64,000 bases of DNA from NCBI GenBank assembly GCA_948144175.1, contig CANXME010000875.1, positions 806,001 to 870,000 of the forward strand, written 5' to 3'. The notes beneath the pieces were generated by a model. That model saw only the letters and a list, made by a program, of their open reading frames with translations. It had not been told where the DNA came from and made no database searches. The DNA is from Closterium sp. NIES-65. Taxonomy: Eukaryota > Streptophyta > Zygnematophyceae > Desmidiales > Closteriaceae. A program made the position numbers and the translations under genes. Positions 34,871-44,915 of this stretch are shown here, piece after piece (within the stretch, counting starts at the first letter, position 1; every line of letters begins with the position of its first letter).

Positions 34871-36140
34871 AGTGAAAACTGGATAGGGATCAGGACTAGG
34901 TGTTATGACAGTGCCCTATCAAAATGGGCTCATTGGCCCAAGGAGAAGTAGGGTGATTTCACCAGACACATCACAGCAGGCAACTCAACACTAACTTCCT
35001 TGCAAGAAAAAGTCCACCAAATCAGTTTGCATATAGCTGAAAATGTTCAGGGGGGCTGGAACAGGTGTCATAACACTAAAAATGCTAAAAAAAAATGGTC
35101 ACCACATAACACATGTGTGTGATGCCCAGAGAATGACTTTACATGTGCTGTGAGCAATCTTAGTTGACCCAAAAGTGACAAAATGGAACAAATTTGACAA
35201 AATAACAAACTCATGCCCGCTGGTAGAGGATATCAAGGAGATGTTGGAAATCCATGTTTGTGTGCAAATGACCAACAAATTATGGAGTTATGAGCCAAAC
35301 CATATAGAATGTTGACTTAGCCATTTTGACATTCTGCTTGTCAGAATTACACCGAAGTGTCAACAACAAAGTTTATCTACAAATACTGTACAACAGTCGT
35401 TGCGACGTTGCTTTCGTGCGACCGTCGATAATCCAAACCGGTAGTGTAACCACTCTTGTGCCCATTTCGTTGCGCCATCAGGTGGTTTGGATTTTGTAAG
35501 ATCCAACACCCTTTTGCGCCGAATCCGAGTCAAATCCGAGTAAAATCGTCTCGCCACGGGCAAAATGGAGTTTCGCCAAAAAAAAATGAATCCCGGTCGA
35601 AGTAGAGGATCCGAGTGCTGCTTCCGCCTTTGGCCCGCCCTTCCCCCGTCAGGTGGTTTGGATTTCTAGGGATCCAGAAAATTTCACGGAGGCGTGAGCC
35701 AATCAAATGAGTTCCCTCTTCCTACTCCTTTTGTTTCGAACAGTGTTGTTTCCGCCGAACTCATCGCAGCGATTTCAAGCTGGGACGGCCTTCACAATTT
35801 TATATTTCGGTTTTAATCTGATTTTATCTCTCACTGCATGCTACAGTGGCGCAAGTGGCTCGTCCATCTCACATCTAAGGGTGTTGTTTGTCGCCGACAC
35901 CCAACACAATGTGTTGATTAATTCAGTATAGGTAACCAATTTTGAGCACAAAATGTTAAAAAAAAATCCATTTGTATTAGACAGAGGCACCTGAGCTGCT
36001 TCTTTTCCCAGCATGTGCAGGCCTGTGCGCTGGAGGAACTAGTGCCAGTCTGAATGATCCCTCAAGCTGCAACCCTTCCCCCTCCACGACAACCCCAAAA
36101 TGCTTCCATTCCTTGCATCTCCTCCTCGAGTACTAATGGA
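34871..36140. other. Decayed satellite edge, then non-coding sequence
   Basis: To about 35330 the sequence still shows weak satellite likeness (TGAAATGAAGTGAA, CAAGGAGAAGTAGGGTGATTTCACC). From 35340 to 36140 I see no gene. A 17-base direct repeat TCAGGTGGTTTGGATTT occurs near 35478 and 35649, each followed within 12 bases by a GATCCA. Confidence 0.5.
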
Positions 36141-36149
36141 AGGAGCAAA

Positions 36150-36360
36150 GAGCGTGGGAGCATGGGAGCATGAAAGCATGGGAGCATGGGAGCATGGGGA
36201 TTATGAGAGCATGGAGCATGAAAGCATGGGAGCATGGGAGCATGAAAGCATGGGAGCATGGGAGAATGGGAGCAGGGAGAATGGGAGCAGGGAGCATGGG
36301 AGCACGGAGCATGGGAGCAGGGAGTATGGGAGCTGGAAGCATGGGAGGATGGGTTGGGTT
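36150..36360. repeat. AGCATGGG array, left block
   Basis: An 8-bp unit AGCATGGG repeated with variants such as AGCATGAA and AGCAGGG. The same unit forms the much longer array at 44065-44915 on the other side of the copia element. Confidence 0.85.
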
Positions 36361-36641
36361 GAGCATGGGGGCGGGCTGGGCCCAGCCCGGGTCGGGCAGG
36401 CCCGAAACTGCCCTGGGCCGAACCTCTAAGTTGGGCTGTCGGTCTGGGGCAGGCCGGGCAGTCCCGGCCCGCCGGGCCGTAGTCGACTCGCTTTTGGCCC
36501 GGCCGTTAAAAGGCGGGCCAGGCCGGGCCCGGGTCGGGCCATTTCGGCCCGGGAACCCCCTGGGCGAACTCGGGCCGAGGTCTAGCTCCTTCGACCCACT
36601 TTTTGAGCTGCCCAGCCCGGCCCGGCCCGTTCTCAGCCCTA
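36361..36641. repeat. GC-rich block of GGCCCGG-type motifs
   Basis: Dense overlapping GGCCCGG, CGGGCC and GCCCGGGTCGGGC motifs, many self-complementary, over about 280 bases. No coding potential is seen. Similar blocks occur in non-autonomous elements of plants, but I saw no element ends here. Confidence 0.6.
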
Positions 36642-36646
36642 AGAAT

Positions 36647-37651
36647 TGTGGAGATTAACTATACAACGGTAGTGAGCTAGACTACAGGGGTTGGCACGAA
36701 CTACTAGAGGTGATCTTAGCTTTGCTTAGTTCCTTAGTGTTTGCACATTCACGGAAGAGATCGGCAAGAGTTTCCACCAGCAAAGTTGGAATTCCAGAAT
36801 CATACAAGAAGCAATGACAACAATGACTACATCATGCACCTAGCAACCCTGCAGCTAGCCTGGTCGACCGCCAACGCAGCTCGGTCGACCGCCTGCCAGC
36901 ATTGCGTAGAGGAGCCGCGCCAGCATTGCAGAAGGGCGACCTGCCAACAAAGCAGGTCGACGGCGTGCCCCGTAGAACACAGCAGTGCGCGCGCTCGCAG
37001 GTGTGCGCAGACGATTGGCCCGACTTGCCTCGTTGGGCATCCGTCGGCTGTAGTCTGCGCCTGACGAGCCACATTGACTTCGGGATACCAGCCTGCGCCA
37101 TCGCGATCTCGACGACGTTCGCGTGCCTCCGCAAAACTCGTCGAGCAGGTTACCCGGCCGACCTGGTCGACCCCTGGTGCTCTGGTCGACTCCCAGGTGC
37201 CTCCCGTCGACCACTGGGTCCATCTAGTCGACCACCGGGCGCTCTTGGTCGACCACACCTCCCGTCAAGCTACCCCTTGGTCGACGGACCCCTTCCGTCG
37301 ACCAAAACTGCTCCGTCGACCTCCCGATCGAACTGCAGTTCGACGGGATGCTCCGTTGACCTCCCGGTCAAGCTGCAGTTCGACGGGATGCTCCATAGGC
37401 CTCCCCGTCGAACTGTAGGTCGACGGACTGCTTCGTCGACCTCCCGGACGGCTCACCCGTCGCCTAGGCCAGTCAGGTGCAGTTGTCGAGCATCCTGGTC
37501 GACAGCAACACCACAGCGGTCCGCTGCAGCTCAACGTAACCTGTCGAGCAGCTATCCCACTGTGAGCGGTCGGCTGCTACTCCCGTACATCCGACCAAGT
37601 TGTCGGCGTTGCCCAAGCGAGGGCGGGGCCAACACTCCATTCCGGTTAACA
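36647..37651 (-). repeat. 3' LTR of the minus-strand copia element
   Basis: In element orientation it starts TGTTAACC and ends ATCTCCACA. It is exactly as long as its partner (1,005 bases) and very rich in GTCGAC, often as GGTCGACC. Confidence 0.93.
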
Positions 37652-40600
37652 CTCCCCTGACGCGCTCACGCTTGGGCCTCCAGCCCTCACGGCAGTACTC
37701 CACGGAGAGAACTCGTCCTCGGCGTGCACCCCACACACAGCACGCCGTCACCGCACCAGCCGTGCAGAAGGGCACGGCGCCTACTGCTGCACCTTGTCGT
37801 CGCCGTCGCCGACGTCGACCAGACGAACTTGGCCGATGGCGACAGAGCACTGGTTGAAAGCCGGAAAATGCAGCGCCTTCGTCAGGAAGTCCGCCGGCTG
37901 CTCGGTGGTCGGGATGTAGTTCAGCACTAATTTCCCGCGCCTCACCACGTGCTGCAGCCACGCATAGCGTCGCTCCATGTGCTTGAGGTTGTCCGTCAGC
38001 CCCAAGCCCTCAGCGACAGTGATTGCTGACTTGTTGTCGACGCGGAGGATGGTCGGCTTCCCAGCGTCGAGCAGCTTGAATTCCGCATGGAGGAAGCGAA
38101 GTCGACGCCCCTCCTTGCCGGCATCTGTGGCCGCCACGTACTCCGACTCGGTCGATGATAATGTCGCGCACTTGATGCGCGAGCTCGACCAGGAGACGGC
38201 GGCCCCTCCGTAGATGAACACGTAGCCTCCCGTGCTCGTCCGGTTCTGCTTGTCGCCCGCGTTGTCGGCATCGACGTAGCCGATCAGCTCCAACGACTTT
38301 GGTCCACCGCCGAACTCCAGGGCGGTGTCGCGGGTGTCGGTGAGGAAGGCGAGGCAACGGTCGAACTCACGCCAATGCTGGTCGCTCCTCATCGTGAGGC
38401 CGCTCCCCAGCTTGCTGCAGGCGAACGCAATGTCCGGCCTCGTCGTCATCGCCGCGAACTTCAGCGAGCCGACCTTCTGCCGGTACTCCTCCTCTTCGCG
38501 CTCCTGAGCCTCCTCGTCGTCGAACGTCAGCTGAGCGTAGGCGTCGACTAAAATCGGCATCTTCGGGACTCGACCGCCCTGTTCCTCGTCGATGAAGCGC
38601 CTGCGCAGCTTGTCAGCATAGCCCTGCTGGTGCAGCCACAACTTCCTGGCTGGCCTGTCGCGCACGATCTCCAGCCCAAGGTACTTCACCACCGGCGAGA
38701 TCTCACGTAGCTCGAAGGCGGCCTCCAGCAGCTCCTTCAGCTCCTTCAGCATCGTGGTGCTGCTGCTGGCGGCGAGCAGGTCGTCGACGTAGACCAGCAC
38801 CCAGCAGGTCACTCCCTCATCGCTGGTCTTGAAGTAGAGCGCCTCGTCGACCTGGCTCTTCTTCCTGCTAGCGCCCAGGAGCACACCGTCGAGAGCCCTG
38901 TACCACAGCAGCGGCGACTGCTTCAGCCCATAGAGGCTCTTCAACAGCTTACACACCCGGCCGGTCCCGTCGTTGAAGTAGTCCGGCTGGTACATGTAGA
39001 GCACCCTGTCGAGCTTGCTCTGCAGGAAAGCGTTCTTCATGTCGAGCTGCATCAGGTTGAGATCGAGGACGGCGACGATACTGAGGAAGATCCTCAGTGT
39101 GACGTAGCTGCTCACTGGTGAGTACGTCTCGTCGTAGTCGGCGCCATACACCTGCGTAAAGCCCTTCACGACTAGCCTCGCCTTTTTGTGCTCGACGGTG
39201 TCGTCGATGCGGTACTTGGTCGTCAGCACCCACCGGTTCTTCATGATGTTCACCCCGCGTGGGCGTTCGACCAGCTCCCAAGTCCCCATAGCGATGAGGC
39301 TACGGATTTCTTCTTCCATGGCGGCCTTCACCGCCTCGCCCTTCCAGCTCGACAACGCCTCCTTCACCGTCATCGTGGCGATGTCCCAGCGGTGTTCGGG
39401 GTCGGCATGCACGTCAGGGTCGAGCTCAGGCAGGTCTTAATCCTCCTCGGCATCGTCGTACAGCAGGTCGTCGTCGACCTCGTCGTACACCGTTGTGAAG
39501 GCAGCTGGCGGTAGGCAGGAGTGGAAGCTCAACCGCTCCGGCGGCCGTCGGGCTCGACCTGTGCGTCGCAGCTCAGGCTGCGTGATCGGCACTTCCATCA
39601 CGTCGCTGTCGGTGGACTCCTCACCCGCCGACTGCTCCCCTTTCTCGTTGACGAGAACGTCATCGACCAGATGCTTTGACCCTTTGACCGGCTGTTCGTC
39701 TGCTGCTGCCTTCGACAACTCTCCTGTCGGCCACTCTGACTGCTGCTCCCCTGTCGAGTGTACCCTTGCCGTTGCCTCCTGTTCGACCGGCTCCCCTGTC
39801 TGGTGCTCCTCTGTCGTCGCGGCTTCCCTTCCTGGTCGACGAGCTTGGCGCCGTGTCGACCGCCGGTGATGCCACGAGCCGGCGCCACAGGCGACGCCTT
39901 AAGGGTCCCCTCATCGTCGGTGGTCGACACAGGCCAAGTTGCGACGGGGAATGGAGGAGAAAAGACAGGGGGAGGGGAAAGAACCTCCACAACATCCTCA
40001 TCACCGGGTCCATCGACTTCGGCGAGCAACGGAACCGGCGCTGTCGATGTATCCGTTGGCGGGTGCGCCTGCGGCCGCTGCAACGCCGTCCCATACTTCG
40101 CCTTCCACACCTCCAGCGACAGCGTCTCGTAGAAGATCACCTCGACCGACGTGACCACCTTGTTGTCAGTCAGGTCGAGCACTTCCCAGCCCTTGCTCTC
40201 TGGCGACACACCCAGGTGAAGTCCCCAGCGAGCCTTCGGCGCCAGCTTCCCACCACGCTGCTGCTCGGGAACCATGAACTGCACCATGCAGCCCCACACC
40301 CGCGCCAGCGTAAGGTCGGGCTTCTGCCCGGTCAGCAGCTGGTACAGAGTCGTCCCCGGCGGCGTCGTCGACCGCTCCAAGCAGTTGCGCACCAAGACAG
40401 CTTGTCGTAGAGCAAGGTGCCACCAATGGTGCTGCACGCCCATGTGCAGCAACATTGTCCCCACGGACTCGACGACCGTGCGCATCTCCCGCTCAGCCAT
40501 GCCATTCTGCTGCGAAGAGTAGGGGCATGTCAGGTCGTGGACGATGCCCTTCCCGTTGATGAAGTCGGTGAACGCTATCCCGAGGAACTCCCCTCCTCGA

Positions 40601-43022
40601 TCGGAGCGAAGCGACAGCACCGACTTCTTCGTCTGCCGTTCCACCAGCACTAGCCACCGCTGGAACTCCCGCAGCACATCGCTCTTCTTGGCGACTGGCA
40701 TTGCCCATACAAATCGAGTATGGCGATCCTTTAACAGCAGGAAGTACAAGCTGCCATCCTTGGCAGCCACTCGAAATGGCCCGCACAAGTCAATGTGCAC
40801 GACAGCCAGCGCCTCCGCTGCGTCCGAGCCCTAGGCAGGGAAGGTGTGCCGCGCCAGCTTCCCTGCGACGCACGAGACACACGGCGGATCTGCTCCGGTC
40901 GACAACGTGATGTCGAGCCCAGTAGCAACATCATGCTTTGCCGAGCTCTTGATCGTGTCGACGCTGACGTGTGCGAGCCGCGCATGCATCCTGTCGGGGG
41001 TCGTCTTCGTCGTTGAGATGATTGTCCGCAGAGCCACCACCTCGGTCGACAGCGACTGCGTCGAGCAGGGGCGATGGTCGGTGCAGAGGACTCGTCCGCT
41101 GTAGCGTGCTCGACCAAGCACCTCCCCGGTCGTAGCGACGAGCAGTATCTCGTCGCCGTCACCCTGCAGCTGCACTCCGCTCTCCTTGAGTTGGCCGGCT
41201 GACAGCAGGTTCGCCTGAACACCCGGAACGTAGAGTACGTCGGGGATGAGCACCCGCTTCCCGGCCTCCCTTTGCAGAGCGACAGTTCCACGACCCTCGA
41301 CAGACTGTAATGCCCCATTGAACCCACGCACGTGCTTCACTCCGTCGCTCGGCCCCATGTCGACGAAGACCGACTTCGTCCCCATCAGGTGGTGGGAGCA
41401 CCCGCTGTCGAGCAGCACCGCCATCGGGTTGGCCTGCACAGCTGCTGCCACCGCCTGGAAGTCCTCGCCAGCCTCCGGTGCTAGCGAGACAGTCGGCTCC
41501 ACCACGCCGACCATCGAGCACGACGCCTCCCCGTCGCCTCGGCTCTTGCCGTTGGAGCTGTCGACGTCCTTCGTCAAGGACGTTTTCTTCGACGCTTGCT
41601 TCTCCTTGCGCGACTTCTCAACTCGACGGGGGCGACGACTGGCCGATCAACCGCGGCCTTCCTTGTTGTCGTCCTCGTCGCTGTCATCGCGGTCGGGGCA
41701 CTCGAAGGAGAGATGGTCAGGGTCGCCGCAGATCCAGCACTCCCGCCGTCGACCACCACCTCGTCGACCCTTGTCCCGCATCGACCTCTTCTCGTCAACG
41801 TCCTTCGTCCACCGCCCACTTCCGCTACCACCTCCGCCTTGCTTACCGCGCTGCTCCCGCTGTGTATTCAGCTTCGTCGGTGCAACGTAACTCGCTTGCG
41901 GAAGGAACTCCGTGGGCTGCTCTGCCTCCTGCATCGCCTCATCCTGAAGAATGTAGCTGGTGATGGAGTCCTCGTCGAGGGACTCACGCGTGCCGGGCAC
42001 CATCATCATCCTCTTCATGAGATTGTAGCTGCGCGGCAAGCCCTTGACGATGTGGGTGATGTAGGACGCCGTCGAGTATTCGGCGCCCGCCATTCGCATT
42101 TCAGCCAGGATCCGTCGAGCACGGTTGCAGTAATCCGTCGCCGACTCCTGCTCGCCCATCCGAATGTGGGTCATCTTCTCCTCCAGCTGCCCGATGTACA
42201 AGTCGTCCCTGACCTGGTACGTCGACATGATGAAGCGCCATGCCTGGTGGCCAGCATCCAGTTGCTCTCGACAACTCCTCAGGGCTAGCTGCACCACCGG
42301 CGAGCAGCACCTCGAGATGACCATGAAGGTGAGCAGGTGAGCAGAGCGAAACTCACCGCGCAACTCGACATCCTCCTCAGGCGGAAAGGGCACGGTGCCA
42401 TCGGCGAAGCCCTTCAGCCCAGTGACCTCTAGCTAAGGTTCAATCGACTCCCTCCAGATGATGAGGTCACGTCGACCTTGCAACGGTGCTACGGCGATCC
42501 GGTCTGGTGAGAACTTGAAATAGCCATACGCCGGTGCAATTCCGCCCGCCGTCACGTGTGTCGTCACCGAGAGCCCTCCACTGCTTCGTAGGGGAGAGCG
42601 GCGTCGAACATGGACGTTGGCACGCGAGCTGCCTGCAGCCACCGTCGACCGCTGCACTCGCGCCTGGATTCCGTCGACACCACCGTCGACTTTGATCACT
42701 CCTCTCTGCCTCATGCCTTCGCTGCCGTTGACGCGTGCACCACCATCGACCTCGTCGTCGACGCCACCTTCGTTGCGCACCGGTCGAGGAGAAGTAGGAC
42801 GGGAAGGGTGTTCCGTCGCCCACTGCGACCGGATGCCCAACTCGGCGATCACCAAGGGGATCGTCCCGTACTCGCCATTCGCGTGGCGTCTCCTCGCGTC
42901 AGCCAAACGTGCCTCCAAGGTGTCCGCTACACCCGCATCAACTACGGGGTCGACCATGGCGACTATCGCTGCTGCCGGCCTACGAACGACTTAGTAGGTG
43001 CAAAACTCGGCTCCTATCTAAA

Positions 43023-43054
43023 GGTCGCGTGTTCGCTCCACGCTCACCGCACCA
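43023..43054 (-). other. Primer-binding site, tRNA-like over 32 bases
   Basis: In element orientation the site begins TGGTGCGGTGAGCG directly after the 5' LTR. The plus strand reads as the 3' part of a tRNA: a T-arm GCGTG-TTCGCTC-CACGC with a perfect 5-bp stem, then TCACCGC, A and CCA. This is not the initiator tRNA that most copia elements use. I could not name the tRNA. Confidence 0.7.
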
Positions 43055-44059
43055 TGTGGAGATTAACTCTACAACGGTAGTGAGCTAGACTACAGGGGTT
43101 GGCACGAACTACTAGAGGTGATCTTAGCTTTGCTTAGTTCCTTAGTGTTTGCACATTCACGGAAGAATTCGGCAAGAGTTTCCACTAGCAAAGTTGGAAT
43201 TCCAGAATCATACAAGAAGCAATGACAACAATGACTACATCAGGCACCTAGCAACCCTGCAGCTAGCGTGGTCGACCGCCAACGCAGCTCGGTCGACCGC
43301 CTGCCAGCATTGCGTAGAGGAGCCGCGCCAGCATTGCAGAAGGGCGACCTGCCAACAAAGCAGGTCGACGGCGTGCCCCGTAAAACACAGCAGTGCGCGC
43401 ACTCGCAGGTGTGCGCAGACGATTGGCCCGACTTGCCTCGTTGGGCATCCGTCGGCTGTTGTCTGCGCCTGACGAGCCACATCGACTTCGGGATACCAGC
43501 CTGCGCCATCGCGATCTCGACGGCGTTCGCGTGCCTCCGCATATTTCGTCGAGCAGGTTACCCGGTCGACCTGGTCGACCCCTGGTGCTCTAGTCGACTC
43601 CCAGGTGCCTCCCGTCAACCACTGGGTCCATCTGGTCGACCACCGGGCGCTCTTGGTCGACCACACCTCCCGTCAAGCTACCCCTTGGTCGACGGACCCC
43701 TTCCGTCGACCAAAACTGCTCCGTCGACCTCCCGGTCGAACTGCAGTTCGACAGGATGCTCCGTTGACCTCCCGGTCGAGCTGCAGTTCGACGGGATGCT
43801 CCATAGGCCTCCCCGTCGAACTGTAGGTCGACGGATTGCTTCGTCGACCTCCCGGACGGCTCACCCGTCGCCTAGGCCAGTCAGGTGCAGTTGTCGAGCA
43901 TCCTGGTCGACAGCAACACCACAACGGTCCGCTGCAGCTCAACGTAACCTGTCGAGCAGCTATCCCACTGTGAGCGGTCGGCTGCTACTCCCGTACATCC
44001 GACCAAGTTGTCGGCGTTGCCCAAGCGAGGGCAGGGCCAACACTCCATTCCCGTTAACA
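43055..44059 (-). repeat. 5' LTR of the minus-strand copia element
   Basis: Partner of the LTR at 36647-37651, with the same ends and length and about 97.5% identity by eye. The primer-binding site abuts it at 43054. The target duplication AGAAT follows at 44060-44064. Confidence 0.93.
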
Positions 44060-44064
44060 AGAAT

Positions 44065-44915
44065 GAGAGCATGGAAGCATGGGAGCATGGTAGCATGGGA
44101 GCATGGGAGCATGGGAGCATAGGAGCATGGGAGCATGGGAGCAGCGAGCATGGGAGCATGGGAGCAGCGAGCATGGGAGCATGGGAGCATGGGAGCATGG
44201 GAGCATAGGAGCATGGGAGCATGGGAGCATGGGAGCATGGGAGCATGGAAGCATGGGAGCATGGGAGCATGGGAGCATAGGATCATGGGAGCATGGGAGC
44301 ATGGGAGCATAGGAGCATGGGAGCTTGGGAGCATGGGAGCATGGGAGCATGGGAGCATAGGATCATGGGAGCATGGGAGCACCGAGCATAGGAGCATGGG
44401 AGCATGGGAGCATAGGAGCATGGGAGCATGGGAGCATGGGAGCATGGGAGCATGGGAGCATGGGAGCATAGGAGCATGGGAGCATGGGAGCATGGGAGCA
44501 TGGGAGCATGGAAGCATGGGAGCATGGGAGCATGGGAGCATGGGAGCAGCGAGCATAGGAGCATGGGAGCATGGGAGCATGGGAGCATGGGAGCATAGGA
44601 GCATGGGAGCATGGGAGCATGGGAGCATGGGAGCATGGGAGCATAGGAGCATGGGAGCATGGGAGCATGGGAGCATGGGAGCATGGAAGCATGGGAGCAT
44701 GGGAGCATGGGAGCATGGGAGCATGGGAGCATAGGATCATGGGAGCATGGGAGCATGGGAACATAGGAGCATGGGAGCATGGGAGCAGCGAGCATGGGAG
44801 CATGGGAGCATGGGAGCATAGGAGCATGGGAGCATGGGAGCATTGGAGCATGGAAGCATGGAAGCATGGGAGCATGGGAGCATGGGAGCAGCGAGCATGG
44901 GAGCATGGGAGCAAT
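44065..44915. repeat. AGCATGGG array, right block
   Basis: About 100 copies of an 8-bp unit, with variants AGCATAGG and AGCAGCG spread through it. Long frames on both strands (MGAWEHGS; LPCSHAPM) arise because 8 bases times 3 gives an 8-residue repeat without stops. They are not genes. Confidence 0.95.

Larger units (their letters stand above)
36647..44059 (-). mobile_element. Full-length Ty1/copia LTR retrotransposon (fossil, young)
   Basis: Two 1,005-bp LTRs flank a minus-strand internal region, and a 5-bp duplication AGAAT lies at 36642-36646 and 44060-44064. Reading from right to left, the parts are gag with a CCHC zinc knuckle (CWICGDPDHLSFEC; about 41.6-42.9 kb) and aspartic protease (LLDSGCSHHL). 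Next come the GAG-pre-integrase and integrase core (about 39.6-41.4 kb), then reverse transcriptase with YVDD and RNase H (about 37.8-39.4 kb). Protease-integrase-RT order defines Ty1/copia. A purine tract CAGGGGAG abuts the 3' LTR at 37652-37659. I count about 25 differences between the LTRs by eye, near 2.5%, so the insertion is young, of the order of a million years under plant-like rates. The coding region has a handful of breaks, so it is not intact. Confidence 0.93.

Noticed and set aside
43023-43054. A real tRNA gene
   Set aside because: Only the T-arm and 3' acceptor strand are present and it abuts an LTR, so it is a primer-binding site.
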